Assembly: GCF_009789555.1 (NCBI RefSeq)
Contig: NZ_CP046903.1
Coordinates: 1 to 64,000 of the forward strand
Reading direction: 5' to 3'
DNA length: 64,000 bases
Source: Stutzerimonas stutzeri
Lineage (GTDB): Bacteria; Pseudomonadota; Gammaproteobacteria; Pseudomonadales; Pseudomonadaceae
Positions 26,171 through 34,383 of this stretch are shown piece by piece. The notes beneath the pieces were generated by a model. The model did no database searches, had not been told where the DNA came from, and saw only the letters and a program-made list of their open reading frames with translations. The position numbers were made by a program, and so were the translations under genes. Positions within the stretch are counted from its first letter, which is position 1. Every line of letters starts with the position of its first letter.

Positions 26171-26180
26171 GAAATCGGAC

Positions 26181-26456
26181 ATGGCCACGCTGACCTTGGC
26201 CCTCAAGGGTGAGTACTTCGACGCGATCAAGGCAGGCAACAAGCCAGAGGAATTCCGGCTGCGGACGCCGTACTGGCGCAAGCGTCTGGAGGGCCGTATT
26301 TATGACCGCATTGAACTGACGAAGGGCTACCCAGCACGCGCCGATGAAACGCGCCGGCTGTCTCTGCCCTGGAAAGGATACCGCGTGACTACTATCACGC
26401 ATCCACACTTCGGCGCAGAGCCGGTCGAGGTGTTCGCAATCAACGTAAAGCTGTAG
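26181..26456 (+). CDS. ASCH-domain protein
   Basis: 91 residues forming an ASCH-like beta barrel: ALKGEYFDAIKAGNKPEEFRL (the EYF..I..G.K..E.R motif), then YDRIELTKGYP and PWKGYRVTTITHPHFG. ASCH proteins bind RNA or modified nucleotides, and some hydrolyse N4-acetylcytidine. A separate ATG ten bases after the preceding stop starts the gene. Phage and plasmid copies are common. Confidence 0.8.
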   Translation: MATLTLALKGEYFDAIKAGNKPEEFRLRTPYWRKRLEGRIYDRIELTKGYPARADETRRLSLPWKGYRVTTITHPHFGAEPVEVFAINVKL

Positions 26457-26476
26457 GAAAACTACCGCCGATCATC

Positions 26477-26500
26477 AGCCCGCTGCGTGCGGGCTTTGGC
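26477..26500 (+). terminator. Terminator after the ASCH gene
   Basis: Stem AGCCCGC / GCGGGCT with loop TGCGT, followed by TT; a short T tract, so of moderate strength. Confidence 0.6.
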
Positions 26501-26544
26501 AGTACCAGGGCGCGTTTTTCGCGTCCGCGAAATCGAGATTAGGT

Positions 26545-26886
26545 ATGAGCGATCAGACAAAACACTTGGCGGGAATTCTCATTTTCACCGGCCAGGTAGC
26601 AACCGCCATCCGCATGTACACCGCATACAACCAAAGCGGCAGCGATCTGGAAGAATTCGCACCTGAAGACGTTATGTTCCTCTCGGATACGTTAATCAGC
26701 TTTGAATTCATGGGCGAATACCTTGCTGCTGGTAATGTCTCGAAGGTCATCAGCTACTGCGACAGCATTGCTCAGTCCCTGAAAACATACATAGGCAAAC
26801 CGGCGTTTGTGCGCAATCCAACGGTGAATTTGCAGGCCGCGATTAATCACCTTGCGGCGCTGAAATCGACGTTTACGGGGTTGTAA
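26545..26886 (+). CDS. Hypothetical protein
   Basis: 113 residues, mostly helical and acidic in the first half (SDLEEFAPEDVMFLSDTLISF), basic toward the end. Single ATG with a weak GATTAGG upstream. I recognise no family. Confidence 0.6.
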   Translation: MSDQTKHLAGILIFTGQVATAIRMYTAYNQSGSDLEEFAPEDVMFLSDTLISFEFMGEYLAAGNVSKVISYCDSIAQSLKTYIGKPAFVRNPTVNLQAAINHLAALKSTFTGL

Positions 26887-26980
26887 GCCGGAATCCCCGA
26901 AAATTCTGTCGGAAAAGGTCGCAGGCGAAGTTTCCGGCTGCTGAGACTATCCGACATGGTTTGTCGCGCATGTTCTGGCT

Positions 26981-27469
26981 GTGCAAGCCGGGGATTTCAG
27001 CCAATGGCGTACCAGTGCCGTAAAACAACTGTTTAGCGACGACCCGCACCAATACTGGCTTTGCCAGCTTGCCGGAAAAATCGGGGGTTCCGGCTTGGAA
27101 CCCCTTTACCGAACAGCTCGCCAGTTGAGGGAAAACGCCATGTCACCAGCAAAGCCTGAGCAGCAGCACCAAGAAGCGGCTAAGCAGTTCTTAGCGAATA
27201 ATCTAAGCGCCCTGTGCCAAGAACTGTATGCCTGGAAATGTCGGCAGGAGCTGCCGCCAGGTGGCTTCTTTCATAGGCTCACCGTCCTCTGCGATGTGTA
27301 TGTGGTCAGTGACGATGAATACGGAGCTGCCCGTGAAGCAGAAATGCTCATTGAACAGGCTGCTTTGCTCTATGGTGCTGGCTCGCACTCATCCCCAGAA
27401 GAAACCCATGAACAACTGCGGCGCGGGCTGTATATCAGCCTTGGTCCAGTACCACCAAGGGGACTTTAG
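26981..27469 (+). CDS. Hypothetical protein
   Basis: 162 residues from a GTG start; the first ATG would leave 109 residues, but the part before it (FSQWRTSAVKQLFSDDPHQYWLC) has good protein character. Helical, with TRP-rich and CYS-containing stretch ELYAWKCRQELPPGGFFHRL. Unknown family; start uncertain. Confidence 0.5.
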   Translation: MQAGDFSQWRTSAVKQLFSDDPHQYWLCQLAGKIGGSGLEPLYRTARQLRENAMSPAKPEQQHQEAAKQFLANNLSALCQELYAWKCRQELPPGGFFHRLTVLCDVYVVSDDEYGAAREAEMLIEQAALLYGAGSHSSPEETHEQLRRGLYISLGPVPPRGL

Positions 27470-27557
27470 GAAAACCATTACCAGTCAGCAGGTCGGGCTT
27501 CGATTAGCGTGTAGCGGCAATTGGCCGTTCCAACCGAACCGAGTAGGTAGACAAAGC

Positions 27558-27863
27558 ATGGAAATGAAATTCCGCACCACATCCGGCGCAATCGTCAATG
27601 CCAACCCTTTGGCTGATTCCCCCGGCCCCGTGAGCCTTCCTGATCCGGGTGCTGAGCGTGGCGTAGGCCAGGTGGAGCCCGCGCATCTTCTGCGCAAGCA
27701 GATCGAGCGCGTGATTCGTGAATATGGTGCTGATCCAACGGAAGCCGCACTAGCCGTCTGCGTCGTCCTCGATGGGAAACTGGGGCTGGCTGAGGATGGC
27801 TACTTCGACGATGACGAAACCGTGCTTAACGCGATACTGGCCAAAGACCAGGCCGACGACTGA
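27558..27863 (+). CDS. Hypothetical protein, acidic C-terminus
   Basis: 101 residues starting at ATG 27558. Beta-like N-terminus (EMKFRTTSGAIVNANPL), then a helical part (LLRKQIERVIREYGADPTEA) and an acidic tail (DDDETVLNAILAKDQADD). Unknown family. The preceding gene ends about 90 bp upstream. Confidence 0.55.
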   Translation: MEMKFRTTSGAIVNANPLADSPGPVSLPDPGAERGVGQVEPAHLLRKQIERVIREYGADPTEAALAVCVVLDGKLGLAEDGYFDDDETVLNAILAKDQADD

Positions 27864-27980
27864 ACTGTCCATCTAACCGCGTCGCCGAACAGCGCTTCTG
27901 CGAACCGACGCCCATCTGTGCGAGCGAGTCGGGATTACCGGCGCTCCACTACATAAAGCGCCTGAGCTGAAGCCACTTGG

Positions 27981-28562
27981 TTAGCCAGTCGCGCCGTCAG
28001 TTTGGGCCTCGGCCAGCAGGGCGCGCACGCGGGCAATTTCCTCTGCGCTATGAGGCGTTCCACCTGCGTTCAAGGCGAGGTACTGCGACAGCAGATCCGC
28101 ACGCTTGGTGAAGCCGTGAATGGCCACCTTCATGCACATCCGCTTCGGGGAAAATTGGGTACCGGCTAGCTCGTTTGCAGTGAATCCGAACGGTTTGACA
28201 TTGCCTTTGACGAACTCGGTAACAGCGGTGTAGCGCTGCAGGCCATCGTACTGCAGGCCAACCGGCAGATCCGACTCAGGATCAGGATCACCCCATTCCG
28301 AGCAATTGAACTGGATCAGAAATGCGCTGGTGGGGACTACAGCGCGGAGGCAGTTTTCAATGAAGTGGCGCTGCTGCTCGGCGGACCAAACATGGCCCCG
28401 CTGGAAATCCGGGCAAAGGTCTAGTCCACCATAATCTATGGCGAGTCTGGCCAATGAGCGCTCCAGGTCAAACCAGCGATAGTCGGCCTGCCACTTGGCC
28501 GCGTGCAGAGGCTGAATGATGCTGAGCAGGTGCTGCTCAAAGTCGGTAATTACACGAGACAT
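27981..28562 (-). CDS. DUF262-like protein (GmrSD N-terminal fold)
   Basis: 193 residues. PDFQRGHVWSAEQQRHFIE and YDGLQRYTAV match the two DUF262 signature blocks (xFQRxxVW and DGQQRLT) of the ParB/sulfiredoxin-like nucleotide-binding fold found in GmrSD-type restriction enzymes. There is no HNH or DUF1524 nuclease half, so it is a free-standing domain, as on some phages and plasmids. It could bind nucleotides or interfere with restriction; this is inference. The ATG at 28562 has AGGAAG upstream. Confidence 0.75.
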   Translation of the reverse strand: MSRVITDFEQHLLSIIQPLHAAKWQADYRWFDLERSLARLAIDYGGLDLCPDFQRGHVWSAEQQRHFIENCLRAVVPTSAFLIQFNCSEWGDPDPESDLPVGLQYDGLQRYTAVTEFVKGNVKPFGFTANELAGTQFSPKRMCMKVAIHGFTKRADLLSQYLALNAGGTPHSAEEIARVRALLAEAQTDGATG

Positions 28563-28624
28563 GGTTCTTCCTGCGGATATTCCAGGCAAAGCGGGGAGCT
28601 TGAATTATGTCGAGATCGACCGAT

Positions 28625-28825
28625 TCAGTCTTGTTCACAGAAGGAATCATAGGCCGACCCGACAGCATGCAAGAGGTGCCCCTTCGCCATCAGATCATCA
28701 ACACGCAGCTTCAGCGCATCAGCCATCTGTTGCGCCGTCACATCCTCGCCGTCTTCACACCTGGAGCCGGAGACGCTGAAGGCGATGGTGTAAGCGTGAT
28801 TGTAAGTGCGGGCTGCCTGAGTCAT
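28625..28825 (-). CDS. Small hypothetical protein
   Basis: 66 residues (start MTQAARTYNHAYTIAFSVSG). Beta-alpha pattern, ends SAYDSFCEQD. Unknown. The start is supported by the shared-type promoter at 28859-28887 and an AGGTAA site 8 bases upstream. Confidence 0.65.
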   Translation of the reverse strand: MTQAARTYNHAYTIAFSVSGSRCEDGEDVTAQQMADALKLRVDDLMAKGHLLHAVGSAYDSFCEQD

Positions 28826-28858
28826 TACATGATTACCTGAGCTGTTTGGACTGAACTC

Positions 28859-28887
28859 AGATTCGCATGAAGCGCCGCTAACCCAAG
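28859..28887 (-). promoter_or_regulatory. CTTGGGTT-type promoter for the 28625-28825 gene
   Basis: CTTGGGTT, 15 bp, then GAATCT. One of 21 sites of this type. Confidence 0.65.
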
Positions 28888-28944
28888 CCCGAAAGAGGCC
28901 GGGCCAGCTTCGCAGTGGCCGCAGATGCTGCCCGGCAGAGCGGA

Positions 28945-29352
28945 CTATCGGGCGCTTCGGATCAGGGAGACGGTCAGATGGGCCGCGCCGTTGTCGTGGT
29001 GAAATACTTCTGCGGGCCTGTGCCCGCCCAGCTGCTCGCTCGGAGTAGCAAGCCACTGATCAGCAGCTTCGGCATTGCCGAGAACCGCCTGCGCCAAAGC
29101 CAACACGAAAGCCAGCTCGAAGGCGACATAGCTTTCCTTCTGGCCCAAGCAGGCCCCCTTCGGGCGGATCTGGCGTGCATACGCAGCCAGGGGCCGACTG
29201 GCTGACAACTGATCGATCACCGACGCCGGCAGACCGTCGCCTACTGCGCGCAACACCTCCCTTTCAGGGATAGCCACCGAAAGGCCCGCAATGTCTTCGA
29301 GCCGCTTTCTGTAAGTGCGGTATGTCTGTGCATCAAATGCGATATCGAGCAT
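28945..29352 (-). CDS. MbcA/ParS/Xre-type antitoxin-domain protein
   Basis: 135 residues. The C-terminal part, AQAVLGNAEAADQWLATPSEQLGGHRPAEVF, fits the DUF2384 toxin-binding domain of Xre/MbcA/ParS antitoxins, which pair with RES-domain toxins. No RES toxin gene adjoins it, and the N-terminal part is not an obvious HTH. It may be an orphan antitoxin or a regulator. An alternative start lies 15 bp upstream. Confidence 0.65.
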   Translation of the reverse strand: MLDIAFDAQTYRTYRKRLEDIAGLSVAIPEREVLRAVGDGLPASVIDQLSASRPLAAYARQIRPKGACLGQKESYVAFELAFVLALAQAVLGNAEAADQWLATPSEQLGGHRPAEVFHHDNGAAHLTVSLIRSAR

Positions 29353-29406
29353 GGTAAGGCGTCCCATCCAGAGAGATAACTTTCACTGGTATCGACAGCC
29401 TTGCGT

Positions 29407-29652
29407 TCAATCCGAAACAATTTCTTCAATGATCCGATAAGCGGCGAGCCTGCCTAGAACCGAGCAGGCGAGGGGGTCAAGAGATGGCCGCTCATATGCC
29501 ACTATCAGCTGGGCCTTCCACTGAAGGCCAGAATACGCCGGATTAGCAGGCAAGCCTTGGCCAGCTGCCACTCGGGCAGCACGGTATGCACATTGCCATT
29601 CAGCTCTGGTACCACTGTAGCGCCCCAGGCTGGGTTTTCGTGGGAAGCACAT
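29407..29652 (-). CDS. Small basic hypothetical protein
   Basis: 81 residues starting MCFPRKPSLGRYSGTRAEW. Helical and basic, Arg- and Ala-rich. Its start overlaps the end of the next gene upstream (29663) only by spacing, not frame. Unknown family; moderate support from position in a minus-strand gene row. Confidence 0.5.
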   Translation of the reverse strand: MCFPRKPSLGRYSGTRAEWQCAYRAARVAAGQGLPANPAYSGLQWKAQLIVAYERPSLDPLACSVLGRLAAYRIIEEIVSD

Positions 29653-29662
29653 GATGACACCC

Positions 29663-30394
29663 TCAGCAGCACGCAAATTTGCGAAGGGAGCCTTCGAGGG
29701 TCCCGGTCCAGATTGCCCCGGATTTCATGCCTTCTCCGTGATAGACATTGAACTGCTGGCCCACACGAATACCGTTGGGCACGCATGCACGATGCACAGT
29801 CGGGTGGCCTTCGATATCGAAATCCTGGTACCCGTGCTTGTCGCACACCAGGCGCGCGCTGAGCAGATGAGGGGGTAACTCGTTGCAGCGGGCCTTGTGC
29901 AGCAGCGCGCGGGCCTGCTCGGCAATCAGAGCACGTTCGGCCTTGGCCGCCTCGGTGCCCGATGCGTAGGTGAAGTCGCCAGGCGCTCCCGGCTCGTCGC
30001 GGCGCGGGTCGCACACGATCCGCCACTTTCCGTCCGCATAGTTGCGACTGACGCAGCCGCAACCTCCTTCCGGCCGCGCGATGTTCCAGACGTACCATCC
30101 GCCCTTACGCCACGCACTGAACATCGGCACCCAGTCGTCATCTTCGGCCAGCGCTTCGGTGAAGTCGAAGACTCGGCAGCAGATAACCCGTGCCGAGTCC
30201 GGGGCAAACAGAACGCTGTACTCAAGCAGGCTGGATTGTCCGTTACGCTCGGCCTGGACAAAGCGCACGAGCTTGGCTCCGTCTTCTCGCCACGGCTCGA
30301 CGGCCGTATTGCGGTAGCCAAAGTCTGTTGTGCAGAACTGCGCTTCAGCAGCCGCCAGGCGGGCGGATTGAACAGTGATATCGGTGATGGTCAT
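29663..30394 (-). CDS. Hypothetical protein
   Basis: 243 residues, mixed alpha/beta, Trp- and Cys-rich in the middle (WVPMFSAWRKGGWYVWNIA, GCGCVSRNY). No domain recognised. Behind the promoter at 30429-30457, which supports the start. Confidence 0.7.
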   Translation of the reverse strand: MTITDITVQSARLAAAEAQFCTTDFGYRNTAVEPWREDGAKLVRFVQAERNGQSSLLEYSVLFAPDSARVICCRVFDFTEALAEDDDWVPMFSAWRKGGWYVWNIARPEGGCGCVSRNYADGKWRIVCDPRRDEPGAPGDFTYASGTEAAKAERALIAEQARALLHKARCNELPPHLLSARLVCDKHGYQDFDIEGHPTVHRACVPNGIRVGQQFNVYHGEGMKSGAIWTGTLEGSLRKFACC

Positions 30395-30428
30395 GGCGCT
30401 GTCCTGGGGAAGCGGGGGAGATGGCTTC

Positions 30429-30457
30429 AGGCTACGGCCAGGCCCGCAAAACCCAAG
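30429..30457 (-). promoter_or_regulatory. CTTGGGTT-type promoter for the 29663-30394 gene
   Basis: CTTGGGTT, 15 bp, then TAGCCT, about 35 bp before the ATG. Confidence 0.75.
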
Positions 30458-30460
30458 CTG

Positions 30461-31024
30461 CTAGGGCGGCTTCAAGCTGACATGCCTGCGCATCTTCCCA
30501 GGTCCGGCCATGTCCCATGTGGCCTTGGTACCGCCATCGGCCGGCTCAGCGCCCATCCCGAAAGTGAAGGCCAGCACATGCGTGCACTGCTCTGCCACGA
30601 GCCGGTTGCGTGCGAACATCGCTGCATAGCCTTTGCACTCGGCCTGGTAGGTGCATTGCGCGCCACCGAGGATCGCTTCCTGGATGTCGGCTAGCGTGTC
30701 TCGCCGGATCGCCCGGCTGAATTGCCTGTGGTAATGGTTTGCTGCACCGCCGCTGGTGCCATTGCCACCGGAAAAACTCGCCTCGAATGGCGCAGGAAGA
30801 TGCAGTGTCAGGCTGGCGGATAAGCCCTCATTGAAGGCCCAGACTGCTGCATGATCGGCCCACGCAGCACCGCCAGAAACGAGATGGTCGCCGGGTCGCA
30901 CATAGAACCTGACCGCACGGCAAATGAACTCCCAGTGGGAAATATCCATTGGGAATTGCTTATCGCGCCCTGCGGTGCCGATGACCGCGATCACCCGTTG
31001 CATGCCGGCGTGGTGCTCGGTCAT
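30461..31024 (-). CDS. SLOG-family (DprA/LOG-like) nucleotide-binding protein
   Basis: 187 residues of Rossmann type. VIGTAGRDKQF and the DHLVSGGAAWADHAAVW stretch are the two nucleotide-binding loops of the SLOG superfamily (DprA, YpsA, LOG and plasmid relatives); FGMGAEPADGGTKATWDMA is the last block. The superfamily binds nucleotide ligands, and many members are sensors in conflict systems. It overlaps the next gene upstream by four bases, so both are co-translated. Confidence 0.75.
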   Translation of the reverse strand: MTEHHAGMQRVIAVIGTAGRDKQFPMDISHWEFICRAVRFYVRPGDHLVSGGAAWADHAAVWAFNEGLSASLTLHLPAPFEASFSGGNGTSGGAANHYHRQFSRAIRRDTLADIQEAILGGAQCTYQAECKGYAAMFARNRLVAEQCTHVLAFTFGMGAEPADGGTKATWDMAGPGKMRRHVSLKPP

Positions 31025-31554
31025 CCCACAACGAACAGCGGGCCGGTGGGCGACTCCGTGCGTGTGAGCGTCACATCGTTCTCCAGGCGCAGCAGGATCT
31101 TGTCGCCCACTTTGAACAGCGAGAAGGCCATAGCATCATCGTCGAACGATACATGCACACAGGGAACCTCATCAGTTCCGGTCACGGGGTTGGTGTTGAC
31201 CTCGGCCACGACAGAAATCATGTCATCCAAGGCGCCATCCATAGCGCCAACGGTTAGGTAAACCTGACCATTTACGCCTCGCTGGTCCTCGATGTCGATC
31301 TGATGCGTAGCCGGCTTGGCCTCACCCTCGCCGTAGGCTTGCCAGTGCTTGACCTGAACCGACTTGGGCGGGTGCATGGCAGCAAACTCCCAGACGCCGG
31401 GCTGCCCGTGGACCGCAGCGCCACGGACGAAGCGCACATCGAGGCTGCTGTACTCGGCCAGCAAATCTTCATCGGTCCCGTAGACGAGTCCGACAATCTT
31501 GTATCCATCCCTGGCTTGCTCGGGGGCGGTACCGAATTCGCAGATGACTGCCAT
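31021..31554 (-). CDS. Hypothetical protein
   Basis: 177 residues, beta-rich and acidic (VHVSFDDDAMAFSLF, VGDKILLRLENDVTLTRTE). Unknown family. Overlaps the SLOG gene (ATGA) and shares the promoter at 31592-31620, so the two form an operon. Confidence 0.7.
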   Translation of the reverse strand: MAVICEFGTAPEQARDGYKIVGLVYGTDEDLLAEYSSLDVRFVRGAAVHGQPGVWEFAAMHPPKSVQVKHWQAYGEGEAKPATHQIDIEDQRGVNGQVYLTVGAMDGALDDMISVVAEVNTNPVTGTDEVPCVHVSFDDDAMAFSLFKVGDKILLRLENDVTLTRTESPTGPLFVVG

Positions 31555-31591
31555 GCTCGTATCCTCGCGGTGTGCTGGTTTAGATAGCCTC

Positions 31592-31620
31592 AGCTTCGCA
31601 CGATGGCCCTAGAACCCAAG
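31592..31620 (-). promoter_or_regulatory. CTTGGGTT-type promoter for the 31554-30461 operon
   Basis: CTTGGGTT, 15 bp, then GAAGCT. Confidence 0.65.
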
Positions 31621-31683
31621 CCGCAGCCCCATGCACAAGAAAGGGGCCGAAGCCCCCATGTGCGTAGCGAATGAAAGTGTCGC

Positions 31684-31971
31684 CTATACCGGATATCCAC
31701 CATTCTCGGCCCGGCGAACTGCGCTCTGCTCACGCTCCCAGGCGAAGTTGTCCTGTTCTTCTTCCCAAGAAGCCATTGCGGCGTCGTAGTCCGGCTGGAG
31801 CCGCGCCACCTCGGCGGTGAAGGCGTCATCCGCGATCTGATCCCATTCGCTGGCCCCTTCATCGTTGAGGGTGTCGCGCACGTTGTCGCGATAGTCCGCG
31901 ACTTGACCTTGGTCCACGCCGATGCGTGCGGAGCGGATTGCAAAGTCGATTGCTTGCTTGCGGTCCATCAT
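31684..31971 (-). CDS. Small acidic hypothetical protein
   Basis: 95 residues (MMDRKQAIDFAIRSARIGVD...), helical and acidic: DDAFTAEVARLQPDYDAAM. Start chosen after AGGGGC; a second ATG follows immediately. Preceded by a promoter of the shared type. Confidence 0.65.
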   Translation of the reverse strand: MMDRKQAIDFAIRSARIGVDQGQVADYRDNVRDTLNDEGASEWDQIADDAFTAEVARLQPDYDAAMASWEEEQDNFAWEREQSAVRRAENGGYPV

Positions 31972-32023
31972 GCTGCCCCTGGTCCGGTGGATTAACGCCC
32001 GGCAAACCGAGCTGATGAACCTA

Positions 32024-32052
32024 ATCTTCCCGCCGACCATTTGAATCCCAAG
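32024..32052 (-). promoter_or_regulatory. CTTGGGTT-type promoter for the 31684-31971 gene
   Basis: CTTGGGAT, 15 bp, then GAAGAT. Confidence 0.65.
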
Positions 32053-32184
32053 TGAGGATGTGCAGAACGAAAGATTGATTTTGCAGGACACGCGGCCGCT
32101 GCTGGTCGGCAGGTAGTGATGCCCCTATGCTGGCACTGGCGGCGTGGATTTCCTGCGCTGCCTGTTCACAAGCGAGGTAATGGC

Positions 32185-32448
32185 ATGAAGAAAGAAGAGC
32201 TGTACGATCAGTTCGCAGCCAAGGCGGTCGATGCTGCGGCGCGAACGGCGTTCGAGATCGGCCTACAGCGTGGGCACGAGCAGGGATTTCAGGAAGGCTT
32301 TGAAGCCGGCACGCTGGTTGGGTTCGTGGCAGGGCTTGAGTCCGTGAAGGGTGCGATCTCAGACGGCACGCGCAATGGCTCCTCCGAATGCGCCCGCGTT
32401 CTGGAGAGTTACAAGCGGCTGGGTGTAACTGGCGACGATGAAGAGTGA
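32185..32448 (+). CDS. Small hypothetical protein, Gly/Glu repeat
   Basis: 87 residues starting MKKEELYDQFAAKAVDAAAR. Middle contains the repeating pattern GLQRGHEQGFQEGFEAGTLVG, like a short glycine-zipper helix. Unknown function. Start after GAGG; a strong terminator closes it. Confidence 0.65.
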   Translation: MKKEELYDQFAAKAVDAAARTAFEIGLQRGHEQGFQEGFEAGTLVGFVAGLESVKGAISDGTRNGSSECARVLESYKRLGVTGDDEE

Positions 32449-32450
32449 CA

Positions 32451-32477
32451 AAAAAACCCCGCCTCGGCGGGGTTTTT
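32451..32477. terminator. Bidirectional terminator between convergent genes
   Basis: A-run, stem CCCCGCC / GGCGGGG with a 2-nt loop, T-run. It serves the plus-strand gene ending 32448 and the minus-strand gene ending 32497. Confidence 0.9.
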
Positions 32478-32496
32478 CTCGCCTCAGAACTAAGCG

Positions 32497-32766
32497 TCAG
32501 CAGAGACGGCAGGATTGGCGCAGATCACGGCCGTCAATGGCGGCATCAAGCACGTCCAGAGCGGCCATGCCGGTGCACCAGAGGTGGCTCGCGCGCTTTG
32601 CCATGTCCTCGATGGTTTCACGCACCTCGATCAAGTTCTTTGGCTCCGGCTCCATCCGTATGCGCTTGGTAGCTACAGCGAGGCGCACGGCCTCATCCAG
32701 GCCGTAATCCGCATAGGGATGCCGGATGACAGGCAAGGCGTCCAGGCTGGGAAGTGTGGCATTCAT
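32497..32766 (-). CDS. Small hypothetical protein
   Basis: 89 residues, helical; VRETIEDMAKRASHLWCTGMAALDVLDAA in the second half, ends CRLC. Unknown. Promoter at 32802-32830. Confidence 0.65.
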   Translation of the reverse strand: MNATLPSLDALPVIRHPYADYGLDEAVRLAVATKRIRMEPEPKNLIEVRETIEDMAKRASHLWCTGMAALDVLDAAIDGRDLRQSCRLC

Positions 32767-32801
32767 CTGCGAAACCTCGTTTTCAGCGATCTTTGCTGAC
32801 T

Positions 32802-32830
32802 ACCATAGCTCTGCACAGGGCAAACCCAAG
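32802..32830 (-). promoter_or_regulatory. CTTGGGTT-type promoter for the 32497-32766 gene
   Basis: CTTGGGTT, 15 bp, then TATGGT. Confidence 0.75.
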
Positions 32831-32847
32831 GGCAGCAGTCATTAAGC

Positions 32848-33288
32848 TCAACCTTGATGGTCATCGGCAGTAACGCGCTCGATCTTGATACCAGCGCCGG
32901 TCAGCGTCGTGGGGGCGTCATAGGCAACACCCCCCATCTCAGGCCACTTGCGCGGCTCGCCAGCAGAAATTACCCCCTGAGAAATGGCGGAATCCCAGGC
33001 AAGACGGTGACGCATTTGCGTGAACATGTCCCAGAGCTGGTCGCCGGTCGCATGCCAGCCCACACCGCCACTCTGGTTGGGTGCCAAGCCCTGTGCGGGC
33101 TTGGTGATGGCCTCCACCGCACGGGTGAGTTCATAGCCGTTGATCATTTCGCCGTCGCGGTTGCGCAGGTAATCCAACGCCATATCCATCTGACCCATGA
33201 CCAGCCGACTGCAGGTTTCGGTCGCCCGGCACAGCAACTGCAGCTGCTCGCGGGTGAGAGTGATCTGGTAGGTTTCGGCGGCGTTCAC
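32848..33288 (-). CDS. Hypothetical protein
   Basis: 146 residues. Helical first half (REQLQLLCRATETCSRLVMG) with a Trp-containing centre. Last gene of a four-gene overlapping set (33961 down to 32848), overlapping its neighbour by four bases. Family unknown, but similar Thr-Arg-Glu-Gln-Leu starts are frequent in phage and plasmid proteins. Confidence 0.65.
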   Translation of the reverse strand: MNAAETYQITLTREQLQLLCRATETCSRLVMGQMDMALDYLRNRDGEMINGYELTRAVEAITKPAQGLAPNQSGGVGWHATGDQLWDMFTQMRHRLAWDSAISQGVISAGEPRKWPEMGGVAYDAPTTLTGAGIKIERVTADDHQG

Positions 33289-33707
33289 TTGGTTGTCCCG
33301 ATCAGTGCGCCGGGGCCAACGGCGATCCAGTTTGCCGGTAGCGGATTGAGCGGGCAGGCGTCGCGCTGCACGTAGGAGTTCACGTCATAGGTGGTGCGCA
33401 CCACATCCACATCGCCCCGGTGGAATGTGACCAGTATGCCGCACTCGTTCAGGTACAGCGTTTCGTTCTCTACGCCGTTGCTGAGGTTGAAACGGCCATG
33501 CCATAGGCCAGAAACGAGGGACTGCGCCTGTCCTGCCTTATCCACCCTGGAGAACTCAGTGTAGACCTTGGCTCCCGCCCCCTGATAGAACTGCACGTAA
33601 TGTCCCGGCGCGACGGGGAAATCTACTCGGGGGAAGGGTTTGCTCTCTCCGCAACCGGCGAGAAGAACCGTCGCAAGCCCGATCACAGAAGAAAATACCC
33701 GCCTCAC
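33285..33707 (-). CDS. Lipoprotein, unknown function
   Basis: 140 residues with a lipobox LLAGCGES (Cys at about residue 19), so predicted to be exported and lipidated. Mature part beta-rich, with two more Cys that could form a disulfide. Overlaps both neighbours by four bases. Confidence 0.75.
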   Translation of the reverse strand: MRRVFSSVIGLATVLLAGCGESKPFPRVDFPVAPGHYVQFYQGAGAKVYTEFSRVDKAGQAQSLVSGLWHGRFNLSNGVENETLYLNECGILVTFHRGDVDVVRTTYDVNSYVQRDACPLNPLPANWIAVGPGALIGTTK

Positions 33708-33961
33708 TGCAAGCTCCTTCCCTTTGCTCCACCCAAGCGCCGCATCCTGATGGCGCTGAGGATCACCGACACAACAGCGAATCCAAGCGCAATCAGCATA
33801 AGTGGGCGACTAGCTGCCAGCTGGCCGCCGATCTCAGCCATCGGCGAGCCAACGAATGAAAAGACAAGACCAACACCCGCGATCAGGGCGAGCGCGAACG
33901 CGGCCTTGATATTGATCATCAGCGCATCGATCTGCAGACGCTCGCTTTTTGACTTCCTCAT
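33704..33961 (-). CDS. Small membrane protein, two helices
   Basis: 85 residues with transmembrane segments at about 18-40 and 52-70 and positively charged ends. Coupled to the lipoprotein gene by a four-base overlap, which suggests an envelope-located pair. Confidence 0.7.
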   Translation of the reverse strand: MRKSKSERLQIDALMINIKAAFALALIAGVGLVFSFVGSPMAEIGGQLAASRPLMLIALGFAVVSVILSAIRMRRLGGAKGRSLQ

Positions 33962-33984
33962 AATCCATCTCCAACGTAAGCCGC

Positions 33985-34200
33985 TTACAGTGCATCAGGT
34001 TTAGGCATCTCGGCCCTGGGAACTTCGGCCATCGGCGCCCCGCATACTGCGCATAGGTAACCGCCGTTTGGGGCTCCTTTGAGCCCTTTAGTCGAAACAC
34101 TTTCCCAGCAAGCAGAATATGGCTGATCGTTCTCGCTGGTTTTTTCTTCGCCTTGGTGACCGTTAGTGCAAGCGAAGTAGCGGTAGGTCCGCATCGTCAT
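33985..34200 (-). CDS. Small zinc-ribbon-like protein
   Basis: 71 residues with five Cys and one His in ribbon-like spacing (YFACTNGH, YSACWESV, YLCAVCG). Probably binds zinc. Function unknown. GGAAAA lies upstream of the ATG. Confidence 0.65.
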   Translation of the reverse strand: MTMRTYRYFACTNGHQGEEKTSENDQPYSACWESVSTKGLKGAPNGGYLCAVCGAPMAEVPRAEMPKPDAL

Positions 34201-34212
34201 GGCTGTTTTCCC

Positions 34213-34293
34213 TCATTTACGGCCGGTGCGCTCGATGCTCAGCACGTCGCTGCCGGTCTTGGCAGTACACAGGGTTTGGGTCGGATCAGTCAT
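34213..34293 (-). CDS. Possible 26-residue peptide
   Basis: ATG 34293 to TGA 34213 codes MTDPTQTLCTAKTGSDVLSI and six more residues. AAAGGAG is 11 bases upstream, slightly far. Fits the gap between two minus-strand genes; support is limited. Confidence 0.35.
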   Translation of the reverse strand: MTDPTQTLCTAKTGSDVLSIERTGRK

Positions 34294-34383
34294 GTCGATT
34301 ATGGCTCCTTTCGAACAGGCGCCGCCGTAGTCCCGGTAGCAACCATGAGCGGGTGGTCCGCGCTAGAACGGACGCGCATGGCC

